Shown here: piece by piece, positions 56,914 through 64,000 of the stretch | How positions within the stretch are numbered: position 1 is the first letter of the stretch | Layout of the letters: each line of letters opens with the position of its first letter | NCBI GenBank assembly: GCA_016871415.1 | Contig: VHDL01000004.1 | Location: 62,001 to 126,000, forward strand | Source: Verrucomicrobiota bacterium | GTDB lineage: Bacteria; Verrucomicrobiota; Verrucomicrobiia; Opitutales; UBA953 | DNA: 64,000 bases | Reading direction: 5' to 3' | Translations under genes and position numbers: made by a program | Notes under the pieces: model-generated | The model's input: only the letters and a program-made list of their open reading frames with translations | The model's database searches: none | What the model was told of the DNA's origin: nothing

Positions 56914-58275
56914 ATGGCCAACAAACTCTTCGGTACGGACGGCATCCGTGGCACGGCGAATCAGTATCCTATCACCCCCGAGATTGCTCTGCGCATAGGT
57001 CAGGCGATTTCCAAGGTCCTGGGGTCCGAGGGTGCCAACCGCAACCGGGTCATCATCGGCAAGGATACGCGCATCTCAGGCTACATGCTTGAGACAGCGC
57101 TTACCAGCGGGCTGGTTTCGGCGGGAATGGACGTCTTCCTCGTGGGTCCGATGCCGACGCCGGCGGTCGCTCACCTCACGAAAAGCATGGGCTGCGGCGC
57201 AGGCGTGATGATCACGGCCTCGCACAATCCTTTTGAGGACAACGGGCTGAAGATCTTCGGACCGGACGGCTACAAGCTCTCGGACGACCTGGAGGCACGG
57301 GTCGAGGCGGAAGTGCTCGCGGGGCCGCAGGGCGGCGGGGTGATCGGCGCGGCGATCGGCAAGGCCACCCGCATCGATGACGCAAGGGGACGATATATCG
57401 AATACGCGAAGCAGAGCCTCGGTGACATTAGCCTGCAGGGCATGAGCATCGTCCTCGATTGCGGTCATGGCGCCGGGTATCTGCTCGCTCCGCTGATCTT
57501 CAAGGAGCTCGGCGCCAAGGTAAAGAAGCTCGGGGTGGATCCGGACGGAACCAACATCAATGACGGTTGTGGCGCGCTGCATCCGGAGAACGCGGGACGG
57601 GCGGTCAGGGAGACGGGCGCCGACCTGGGCGTCTCGCTCGACGGCGACGCCGACCGGGTAATCTTCACGGACGCATCTGGAGCCAAGGTTTCAGGCGACC
57701 GCATCCTGGCGCTCTGCGCGCTCGCCCTGGCCGACGAGGGGCGCCTGCGGAATCGCACGATGGCCTGCACGGTGATGTCCAATCTCGGCCTGCATGAGGC
57801 CATGCGCCGGGCCGGCGTCTCGGTCGTGACGACGCCCGTCAGCGACCGACACGTTATTGAGGCCTTGCGGGCCGGCGGTCATTCCTTCGGAGGCGAGAAT
57901 TCCGGGCATCTGATCTTTGCCGATCACGCCACCACTGGCGACGGCATCATGAGCGCCCTCCAGGTCTTCCGTTTCATGCGACGCAAAGGAGCGACCCTGG
58001 TCGACCTGGCTGCCTGCATGGACGAGTATCCCCAGAAGCTGATCAACCTGCGTGTCGCCTCTCGCCGGCCGCTCAAGAATCTTTCCCGACTTCAGGAGCG
58101 CATCCGTGAGGCGGACGCGTCCTTCGGCACGGACGGACGTCACCTTATCCGATATTCCGGAACCGAGAGCAAATTGCGCATCTTGGTCGAGCACCGGGAC
58201 GCCGCGGAGGCTGACCGTTGGTCCAAGGCCTTCGCGAAAGCGGTCGAGGAAGATTTCTCGGAGGTAAGCGCATGA
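56914..58275 (+). CDS. glmM: phosphoglucosamine mutase
   Basis: 453 residues. The N-terminal KLFGTDGIRGTAN, the catalytic Ser103 in TASHNPFEDNG, the metal loop DGDADRV, and the sugar loop GGENSGHL are all present. The C terminus has RYSGTESKLRILVE, the phosphate-binding loop. It converts glucosamine-6-phosphate to glucosamine-1-phosphate. It is the first of three overlapping or touching genes (glmM, acetyltransferase, glmS) that cover aminosugar synthesis. Its stop overlaps the acetyltransferase ATG by 4 bp. Confidence 0.96.
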   Translation: MANKLFGTDGIRGTANQYPITPEIALRIGQAISKVLGSEGANRNRVIIGKDTRISGYMLETALTSGLVSAGMDVFLVGPMPTPAVAHLTKSMGCGAGVMITASHNPFEDNGLKIFGPDGYKLSDDLEARVEAEVLAGPQGGGVIGAAIGKATRIDDARGRYIEYAKQSLGDISLQGMSIVLDCGHGAGYLLAPLIFKELGAKVKKLGVDPDGTNINDGCGALHPENAGRAVRETGADLGVSLDGDADRVIFTDASGAKVSGDRILALCALALADEGRLRNRTMACTVMSNLGLHEAMRRAGVSVVTTPVSDRHVIEALRAGGHSFGGENSGHLIFADHATTGDGIMSALQVFRFMRRKGATLVDLAACMDEYPQKLINLRVASRRPLKNLSRLQERIREADASFGTDGRHLIRYSGTESKLRILVEHRDAAEADRWSKAFAKAVEEDFSEVSA

Positions 58276-59150
58276 GCACTTTCTTCCTGCCTGCAGCTCC
58301 CGCGTCGCCCACTTGCGAGCCTGCGCTCGGTGCGGACGGCCTCGCGGCCTTTCCCATCGCCAACCGATGCTTCCGTGAGCATCAGCTTGCGGCGTTGCAG
58401 TCCGCCGGTCTCGTCGAGGGCGGTCCGGGCTCCGTCTGGCGGGCCGATCCCTGCGCCTGGCTTGATGCCGAGGAGGTCGCGTCCTGCGTCGCGTCACGTC
58501 TTTCTGAGATGAGGGATGAAGAGGGCAGGGTCCTGCTCTCCAACGTCCGTGGTCAAGGGACGGCATCGATGAAGAAATCCTTCACCGTCAGACATCCTTG
58601 GGACCTGCTGCGTGCCAACGAGCTGGCATTGGCTGCCCGGAAGCAGTTCGAACAGCGAGGTACCGTCCACCCATCGACCTATGTCGACGGCAGACTGTCC
58701 GTAGGTGCCGGCACCAAGGTCCTGCCGGGCGTGGTCATCGAGGGCGATGTCGTCATCGGTGCCGGGTGCAAAGTCGGGCCCAACTGCTACATCCGGGGTG
58801 CGACGTCCATCGACGACCGCTGTCACATCGGCCAGGCGGTTGAGATCAAGAACTCGCTCATCCTTGCCGGAACCAATGTCGGGCACCTGTCTTACGTCGG
58901 TGACTCGATCCTCTGCGAGGGCGTCAACTTCGGCGCGGGGACCATCGTCTCCAACCTGCGTCATGATGGCAAGGCACACCGCAGTCATGTGCTCGGGGTG
59001 CTGGTCGACAGCGGCCGAAGGAAGTTCGGTACGGTCGTCGGCGCGGGCGTGCACACAGGCATCAACACCAGCGTCTATCCGGGGCGGAAACTCTGGCCCG
59101 GGACTTCCACCCGGCCGGGCGAAATCGTCGCCCGTGACCTCCACGGCTGA
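58272..59150 (+). CDS. GlmU-like acetyltransferase without uridylyltransferase domain
   Basis: 292 residues. A left-handed beta-helix (about 130-280) shows hexapeptide repeats (VIEGDVVIGAGCKVGPNCYI) and GlmU-like motifs: LILAGTNVGHLSYVGDS, NFGAGTIVSNLRHDG, and GVHTGINTSVYPGRKLW. The preceding segment HPWDLLRANELAL recalls archaeal sugar-1-phosphate enzymes. The first 95 residues lack any GlmU nucleotidyltransferase motif. GlmU is normally about 455 residues and has both activities. It probably acetylates glucosamine-1-phosphate. Position between glmM and glmS supports this. ATG 58272 overlaps the glmM stop; glmS begins 2 bp after its end. Confidence 0.85.
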   Translation: MSTFFLPAAPASPTCEPALGADGLAAFPIANRCFREHQLAALQSAGLVEGGPGSVWRADPCAWLDAEEVASCVASRLSEMRDEEGRVLLSNVRGQGTASMKKSFTVRHPWDLLRANELALAARKQFEQRGTVHPSTYVDGRLSVGAGTKVLPGVVIEGDVVIGAGCKVGPNCYIRGATSIDDRCHIGQAVEIKNSLILAGTNVGHLSYVGDSILCEGVNFGAGTIVSNLRHDGKAHRSHVLGVLVDSGRRKFGTVVGAGVHTGINTSVYPGRKLWPGTSTRPGEIVARDLHG

Positions 59151-59152
59151 CC

Positions 59153-60994
59153 ATGTGCGGCATCATCGGAGTCGTCGGTGGCGGTCCCGCCGTCCCGATC
59201 CTGCTCGGCGGGCTTCGTCGGCTCGAATATCGCGGCTATGATTCGGCTGGACTCGCCCTCGCCGGTGACGGAGCCCTGCTCATCCGCCGGTCGGTCGGCA
59301 AGGTGGCGGCCTTGGCGGACAAGGTGGCTGGAGACCCTTCCGACGGTCCGGTCGGCCGATGGAGCAGCGGCATCGCCCACACGCGCTGGGCAACCCATGG
59401 GGCGCCCACCGAGGCCAACGCCCATCCCCATTTCGACCGATCGGGACGCATCGCCGTGGTGCATAATGGCATCATCGAGAACTACCGGGCATTGAGGGCT
59501 CGCCTGGAGTCATCCGGGCATGTCTTCGCATCGGAGACCGACACCGAAGTCCTGGCGCGTCTCATCGGTGATCGTCATCACGGCGACCTGAAGAGCGCCG
59601 TGATCGGGGCCCTGCGGGAAGTCGAGGGCGCCTACGGCATTGCCGTCCTCTGCGCGGACGATCCCAGCCGGCTGATTGTGGCCCGTAAGGGCAGCCCTTT
59701 GTGCGTAGGCGTGGCGGAGGGCAGGGTGCTGGTGGCTTCCGATCCGGCGGCTCTCGTGGCCCATACCCGGCAGGTCATCCACCTTGACGACGGGGACGTC
59801 GCCGTGCTGACCGCAGATTCAGTCGAAGTCTCTGGGCTCGACCTTCGTCCTCGGCACCGCAGTCCCGACGAACTGCCGGCCGAGGCGGCCGTGGCAGAGA
59901 GGGACGGTCACGAGCACTTCATGCACAAGGAGATGCATGAGCAGCCGGAGAGCGTTCGCAATGCGCTGCGCGGCCGGGTCGACCTAGTGAACGGCGATTC
60001 CGTCCTGGCTGGACTCGGCCGTGGCGAGGACGGTGAAGATGCTGCCGTCCGGCGCGCCATCCTCCTCGGCTGTGGCACATCCTTGCATGCCTGCATGGTG
60101 GGCAAATTTGCCTTCGAAGAATTGGCGCAGTTACCCGCCGAGGCCGAGCAGGCGGCTGAATTCCGCTACCGCAATCCTCTGGTCGGCCCCGACGACCTTG
60201 TCATCGCCGTTTCCCAGTCGGGAGAGACCGCCGACACCTTGGCGGCCGTCAAGGAGGCGCGCAATCGCGGCGCCCGCGTGCGGGGCTTGGTGAACGTCGT
60301 CGGCTCCGCCATCGCCCGGCAGACCGGACGTGGCGTCTACCTGCACGTCGGACCCGAGGTCTCCGTGGCTTCCACCAAGGCCTTCACCGGACAGGTTTCC
60401 GTGCTGTTGCTCATGGCCCTGAGGCTCGGACGGGCCCGGCGCCTGTCACGGGAGCGCGGTCGTGAGATCGCCATGGAAATCGATCGCATCCCTTCCATGA
60501 TTGAGCGTGTCCTCGAGCTCGAGTCGGCGGCAATCAGGGCGGCCGAGCGCATGGTGGAGTCGGAGCACGCCTTCTTCCTTGGCCGCGGTCCGATGCATCC
60601 CGTGGCGCTGGAGGGCGCCCTCAAGCTCAAGGAGATTAGCTACGTGCATGCCGAGGGCTATCATGCCGCCGAGCTCAAGCACGGCCCCATCGCGCTGCTG
60701 ACCGAGGGCACTCCCGTGGTCGTGATTGCCAACCGTTCGCCCGTTCGGGACAAGACCCTGTCGAACGCCGAGGAGTGCCGGGCCCGGGGCGCCGGCATCA
60801 TCTCGCTCGTGACCGAAGGACAGGAGTCCGTGCCGGGCGCGTGGGGTGAGTTGCGCATTCCCGACTGCGATCCCTTGGTCGCGACCGTGCCCGCGGCCGT
60901 AGCGCTGCAGCTCCTCGCCTACCATGTGGCCCGACTGCGGGGGTGTCCCATCGACCAGCCCCGCAACCTCGCGAAGTCTGTGACCGTGGAGTGA
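59153..60994 (+). CDS. glmS: glutamine--fructose-6-phosphate aminotransferase (isomerizing)
   Basis: 613 residues, normal for GlmS. MCGIIGVVGG supplies the N-terminal nucleophile Cys2. The glutaminase domain has RWATHGAP and VHNGIIENY. Two SIS domains follow (LLGCGTSLHACMVGKFAFEE, SQSGETADTLAAV, GRGPMHPVALEGALKLKEIS), and the C terminus KSVTVE is the family ending. It makes glucosamine-6-phosphate from fructose-6-phosphate and glutamine. No glmS ribozyme is expected or visible because only 2 bp separate it from the preceding gene. Confidence 0.97.
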   Translation: MCGIIGVVGGGPAVPILLGGLRRLEYRGYDSAGLALAGDGALLIRRSVGKVAALADKVAGDPSDGPVGRWSSGIAHTRWATHGAPTEANAHPHFDRSGRIAVVHNGIIENYRALRARLESSGHVFASETDTEVLARLIGDRHHGDLKSAVIGALREVEGAYGIAVLCADDPSRLIVARKGSPLCVGVAEGRVLVASDPAALVAHTRQVIHLDDGDVAVLTADSVEVSGLDLRPRHRSPDELPAEAAVAERDGHEHFMHKEMHEQPESVRNALRGRVDLVNGDSVLAGLGRGEDGEDAAVRRAILLGCGTSLHACMVGKFAFEELAQLPAEAEQAAEFRYRNPLVGPDDLVIAVSQSGETADTLAAVKEARNRGARVRGLVNVVGSAIARQTGRGVYLHVGPEVSVASTKAFTGQVSVLLLMALRLGRARRLSRERGREIAMEIDRIPSMIERVLELESAAIRAAERMVESEHAFFLGRGPMHPVALEGALKLKEISYVHAEGYHAAELKHGPIALLTEGTPVVVIANRSPVRDKTLSNAEECRARGAGIISLVTEGQESVPGAWGELRIPDCDPLVATVPAAVALQLLAYHVARLRGCPIDQPRNLAKSVTVE

Positions 60995-61065
60995 GGGGGT
61001 TCCTTCAGCGTTTATCCTCAGGCCGTCCGACTTGTGATGCACCCCGTGCGTCGCTCTCGTGAGGC

Positions 61066-61383
61066 ATGCCATCAAATATGAAAACCTGTCCCACCTGCCT
61101 TCGTCGCAGACCCCTTGTCGATTTTCCGGCCGGCGGCGGCGGCCTGCCCACCCATCCGCTATGCCGCCCCTGCGTCAAGGAGGGCGTGAAGCGTCGGCTA
61201 TCCTCACGCATCCGGTCCCGGCGTCAGTCCAAGAAGGCCTGCGCCCAATGCGGACAGCTGCTGCCCATGGCTCTCTTCCATTGGATTCCGGCATCGCGGT
61301 GCCACCACAGCTACTGCCGTCCCTGCCACGCCGCCTACATGGCCGAGCGCTACCGCCGGTTGAAGGCCGGCAAGGCTTTCTGA
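61066..61383 (+). CDS. small double zinc-ribbon protein
   Basis: 105 residues (or 101 from ATG 61078, which has GAGG upstream). Two similar units are present: CPTCLRRRPLVDFPAG...CRPCVKEG (about 8-42) and CAQCGQLLPMALFHW...CRPCHAAYMAERYRR (about 59-95). Each has CxxC pairs about 22-25 residues apart, as in zinc ribbons linked to HNH or RNA-binding proteins. The linker is Arg/Ser-rich. No catalytic motif is seen. It lies between glmS and the tRNA-Lys genes. A nucleic-acid-binding role is plausible but not shown. Confidence 0.72.
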   Translation: MPSNMKTCPTCLRRRPLVDFPAGGGGLPTHPLCRPCVKEGVKRRLSSRIRSRRQSKKACAQCGQLLPMALFHWIPASRCHHSYCRPCHAAYMAERYRRLKAGKAF

Positions 61384-61399
61384 AAGACCGATTTCCCAC

Positions 61400-61474
<75 letters not shown>

Positions 61475-61562
61475 GGACAGCGGGATGGGAATGAGGGCAA
61501 GGACACCGGTGCGTTTCAAGCGAAAAGGGAGCACCTTTTCTCCGCTCAAGCCTCGTTCGGAG

Positions 61563-61634
<72 letters not shown>

Positions 61635-61685
61635 CCGAACGGACGACTTCTTAGCACCCTGCGCTCCTGACCGCAAGCGGTCTCT

Positions 61686-62249
61686 TCAACGTGTGCCGCG
61701 CTGACGTACCGCCTCGAAGAGGCAGACGCCCGCGGACACGGAGACATTGAGGCATGGCACCTGGCCGAGCATCGGTATGCGTAGCAGGAAGTCGCACGTT
61801 TCCGCCGTCAGATGACGGATGCCGTCGCCTTCGGCGCCCAGCACGATGGCGAGGGGACCCGAGAGACGGGCGGCATACAGGGACTGGCTCGCGTTGTGAT
61901 CGCTCGTGCCGGCGATCCAAACGCCGCCGGCCTTGAGCTTGACCAGGGCGTTACGCAGATTGTTAGCCTGCACGATGGGCAGGCTCTCGGCGGCGCCGAC
62001 GGCCACCTTGCGCACCGTGTCGTTCACCGGTGAGGAGTTCTTGCGCGTGATGACCACGAATGCGCAACCCGCGCATTCCGCGGTGCGCAGGCATGCCCCG
62101 AGATTGTGCGGATCCTGCACGCCGTCGAGGACCAAGATGAGGGGGTCCTTCCGCCCCTCTAGCAGGGAGGGGATGGACGACTCGTCGAGCAGTCGCAACG
62201 GCCGGCTGAGGTCGGCGTGGCGAGGGGCGCGGTCGTTGCTCCTGGCCAT
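61686..62249 (-). CDS. SpoU/TrmH-family RNA 2'-O-methyltransferase, RlmB-like but short
   Basis: 187 residues. The SPOUT knot motifs are LVLDGVQDPHNLGACLRTAE, IVLGAEGDGIRHLT, and IPMLGQVPCLNVSVSAGVCL, the last typical of RlmB/TrmH. RlmB in E. coli is about 243 residues; here the N-terminal substrate-binding domain is nearly absent, with the catalytic domain starting by residue 35. It methylates a ribose in 23S rRNA or tRNA; exact target is uncertain because of the missing domain. It lies 6 bp after asd. Confidence 0.85.
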   Translation of the reverse strand: MARSNDRAPRHADLSRPLRLLDESSIPSLLEGRKDPLILVLDGVQDPHNLGACLRTAECAGCAFVVITRKNSSPVNDTVRKVAVGAAESLPIVQANNLRNALVKLKAGGVWIAGTSDHNASQSLYAARLSGPLAIVLGAEGDGIRHLTAETCDFLLRIPMLGQVPCLNVSVSAGVCLFEAVRQRGTR

Positions 62250-62255
62250 GCCCGG

Positions 62256-63275
62256 TCAGCGTCGGCTCAAGCGCCCCCGGGAATGCAGCGCTTCGGCAAT
62301 CTGCAGGGCGTTGAGGGCCGCCCCCTTCCATAGCTGGTCGCCGCTCACCCAGAGTGAGAGACCGTTGTCGAAGAGCGTATCCTTGCGGATGCGGCCGACG
62401 CCGCACTTCTCCTTGCCCGCGTAGTCGAGCGGCATCGGATAGCGGCGGGAGGCGGGGTCGTCGCAGAGCTCGGCGCCCTCGAAGGCCGATACGGCCTTGC
62501 GGGCGGCGGCGACGTCCACCGGCCTTTCGAATTCAGCACTGATCGCGACGGAGTGGGCGCGGAAGACGGGTACGCGGACGCAGGTGGTGGTGACGCGTAG
62601 GGAGGGGAGGCCCATGATCTTGCGGCTTTCGTTGAGCATCTTCATCTCCTCCTTGGTGGAGCCGTCGTCGAGGAACGAGTCGACCTGCGGGATCAGGTTG
62701 AAGTTGATGGTGTGGGGATAGACCTTGGCCGGATGGCTCTCGCCGCGCGCCCATGCGCGGGCCTGTGCGTCCAGCTCGCGCATGGCCTCGGCTCCGGTCC
62801 CGGAGACGGACTGGTAGGTCGAGGCGAAGAAGCGTTTCAGGCCGAAGGCCTGGTGCAGGGGCCAGAGGCCCATGAGGGCGATGAGCGTTGAGCAGTTCGG
62901 GTTGGCGATGATGCCCTTGTGCGCATTCAGGGCGGCCGCGTTGATTTCGGGCACCACCAGGGGGACGTCGTCCCGCATGCGGAAGGCGGAGCTGTTGTCG
63001 ATGACCGCGCATCCGCGTTTCACGGCTTCGGGGGCCAGGGCGAGGGAGATGGATCCACCGGCGCTGAAGACCGCGAAATCAAGCCCTTCGAAGGCCTCGG
63101 GCGTCGCCTCACGGACGGTCCATTCCTTGCCGCCGTAGGTCACCTTGGTACCGGCTGAGCGTGCCGAGGCGAGGGGGCGGAGTTCCGCCACGGGGAACTT
63201 GCGCTTGGCGAGCAGCGCCAGCAGTTCTTGACCGACTGCGCCGGTCACGCCCACGATGCCGATACGGTATGCCAT
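62256..63275 (-). CDS. asd: aspartate-semialdehyde dehydrogenase
   Basis: 339 residues. The NADP motif is IGIVGVTGAVGQELL, the catalytic Cys128 lies in NPNCSTL, and His241 in FRAHSVA. Other family segments are VYQSVSGTGAEA-like QSVSGTGAEAMREL and NFNLIPQVD. It reduces aspartyl phosphate to aspartate semialdehyde, supplying hom (at the window's other end) and lysine/diaminopimelate synthesis, which also feeds peptidoglycan. Its start overlaps that of the divergent L,D-transpeptidase by 7 bp, so its promoter must lie within that gene or the transpeptidase must start later. Confidence 0.96.
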   Translation of the reverse strand: MAYRIGIVGVTGAVGQELLALLAKRKFPVAELRPLASARSAGTKVTYGGKEWTVREATPEAFEGLDFAVFSAGGSISLALAPEAVKRGCAVIDNSSAFRMRDDVPLVVPEINAAALNAHKGIIANPNCSTLIALMGLWPLHQAFGLKRFFASTYQSVSGTGAEAMRELDAQARAWARGESHPAKVYPHTINFNLIPQVDSFLDDGSTKEEMKMLNESRKIMGLPSLRVTTTCVRVPVFRAHSVAISAEFERPVDVAAARKAVSAFEGAELCDDPASRRYPMPLDYAGKEKCGVGRIRKDTLFDNGLSLWVSGDQLWKGAALNALQIAEALHSRGRLSRR

Positions 63276-63829
63276 TTTCTAAAGAAGAGGAAGTTTTGCG
63301 CGGAGAGGTCGCGGGTCGCCTCGCGGCGCTGGGACATGCGTCAGCGGAATATTGCATCATCGTCTCGATTGAACAGCAAAAACTATGGTTTTTCGGTCCG
63401 TCCGTCCGACGTTCCTGGCCGGTCAGCACTGCCCGTGCGGGCACCGGGCAGCATGAGGGTTCGAACCGGACGCCGCTCGGCATGCACCGCGTGACGGAGA
63501 AGATCGGCGACGGGGCTCGCAAGGGCGCCGTCTTCAAGGCGAGGGTGGACACCGGCAAAGTCTGGACCGACCAACCCGACAGTCCCGACAACCTCATCAC
63601 GACGCGCATCCTCTGGCTCGACGGACTTGAGGACGGTTTCAATCGAGGCGTCGACGCGCAGGGCGGGGTGGTCGACACCCGTCGCCGTTACGTCTACATC
63701 CACGGTACGAACCAGCATGCTTCGCTGGGTCGCCCTAACAGCCACGGCTGCGTCCTGCTATCTGATGACGACGTGCTCGAACTCTACGGACTGACCCCGC
63801 CCGGCACCCCGGTCCTGATCCTCGCCTAG
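63269..63829 (+). CDS. L,D-transpeptidase (YkuD domain)
   Basis: 186 residues from ATG 63269. The YkuD catalytic motif is IHGTNQ (His145) followed by NSHGCVLLSDDDV (His159, Cys161). Earlier YCIIVSIEQQKLWFFG and TPLGMHRV complete the domain. It cross-links peptidoglycan 3-3 or attaches proteins to it. No signal peptide is visible, odd for a periplasmic enzyme. A TTG at 63296 with AAGAAGAGGAAG just before it is an alternative start that removes the overlap with asd. It converges on a penicillin-binding protein gene with a 4-bp overlap. Confidence 0.87.
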   Translation: MPFSKEEEVLRGEVAGRLAALGHASAEYCIIVSIEQQKLWFFGPSVRRSWPVSTARAGTGQHEGSNRTPLGMHRVTEKIGDGARKGAVFKARVDTGKVWTDQPDSPDNLITTRILWLDGLEDGFNRGVDAQGGVVDTRRRYVYIHGTNQHASLGRPNSHGCVLLSDDDVLELYGLTPPGTPVLILA

Positions 63830-64000
63830 CGGGCGGCCTCGCCCGGGGGCGCCTGCACTGGAGCGTCGAACTGAGTGGCCTTGCCCGCCCATTTGAGGAG
63901 CATGTCGCGAACTACGGGACCGGCAGTCTTGCCCCCCCAGGTTGCATCATCCTCGCCCTCGATCAGCACGCAGAAGGCCACGGCGGGCTCTATGGCGGGA
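63826..64000 (-). CDS. penicillin-binding protein, C-terminal end (partial)
   Basis: The last 57 codons of a gene entering from the right edge. It reads PAIEPAVAFCVLIEGEDDA, then TWGGKTAGPVVRDMLLKW, matching the C-terminal transpeptidase strand and GGxxAAPI(A/V)R...L motif of class B PBPs (PBP2/FtsI type). It overlaps the L,D-transpeptidase stop by 4 bp in convergent orientation. Which PBP it is (mrdA-like is favoured) cannot be decided from this fragment. Confidence 0.75.
   Translation of the reverse strand, partial: PAIEPAVAFCVLIEGEDDATWGGKTAGPVVRDMLLKWAGKATQFDAPVQAPPGEAAR

Noticed and set aside
58994-59153. glmS ribozyme before glmS
   Set aside because: Only 2 bp separate glmS from the acetyltransferase gene, leaving no room for the ribozyme.

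Overview
The window is GC-rich (about two thirds G+C by eye) bacterial chromosome. The gene content points to Verrucomicrobiota, possibly Opitutae. Supporting families, mostly enriched in the PVC superphylum, are: a planctomycete-type cytochrome pair (DUF1549/DUF1553 protein plus Tat-exported DUF1501 protein), a PVC-type propeller dehydrogenase with HEAT repeats and cytochrome c, ThuA, DUF1080, DUF6807/PmoA-like and NIPSNAP proteins, an exosortase, and many Tat-exported oxidoreductases. The lineage is an inference; no rRNA gene is present to settle it.

Layout. 1-6.7 kb (minus): housekeeping genes rep/uvrD-like helicase, serA, plsY, hom and the first codons of aspartate kinase, with lipA immediately upstream of the helicase. 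6.8-7.6 kb: an outer-membrane barrel protein. 7.7-16.3 kb (minus): one tightly overlapping run of a Yej-type peptide ABC importer (yejB, yejE, yejA, two separate ATPases), then an exosortase and glycogen synthase. 16.4-23.5 kb (plus): a fused acyltransferase/acyl-ACP synthetase, glycogen phosphorylase, an unknown secreted protein and an unusual nucleoside monophosphate kinase. 23.6-26.9 kb (minus): two secreted esterases, a Tat-type Mn superoxide dismutase and tadA. 27-28.3 kb (plus): infA and cysK. 28.4-31.5 kb: a Tm-1-like/UPF0261 gene and a TIM-barrel gene (minus) divergent from an AraC regulator. 31.6-37.1 kb: a 1701-residue multi-domain secreted dehydrogenase and a Dabb protein. 37.1-39.7 kb: a patch that looks acquired and decaying, with a tRNA-Ser 3'-end-like sequence, mqo, a frameshifted Dabb remnant and a PrsW-like protease gene interrupted by an amber codon. 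39.7-40.9 kb: a CLC channel/antiporter.

41-56.7 kb is a carbohydrate-oriented accessory region. It holds a Tat Gfo/Idh/MocA oxidoreductase (plus), then on the minus strand a co-directional series: DUF6807, DUF1549/1553, DUF1501, MFS, esterase, DUF1080, ribose-type ABC transporter (ATPase, permease, lipoprotein), double NIPSNAP, and a Tat FAD oxidoreductase. No glycoside hydrolase or sulfatase is visible, so the substrate is unknown. 56.9-61 kb (plus): glmM, a GlmU-like acetyltransferase lacking the uridylyltransferase domain, and glmS, covering most of UDP-GlcNAc synthesis. 61-64 kb: a small double zinc-ribbon protein, two tRNA-Lys genes, a SpoU rRNA methyltransferase, asd, an L,D-transpeptidase and the 3' end of a penicillin-binding protein.

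Aspartate-family synthesis genes sit at both ends (lysC/hom and asd), and glycogen synthesis and breakdown (glgA, glgP) lie either side of the yej/aas divergent promoter. No CRISPR array, insertion sequence, integrase or phage gene was seen.
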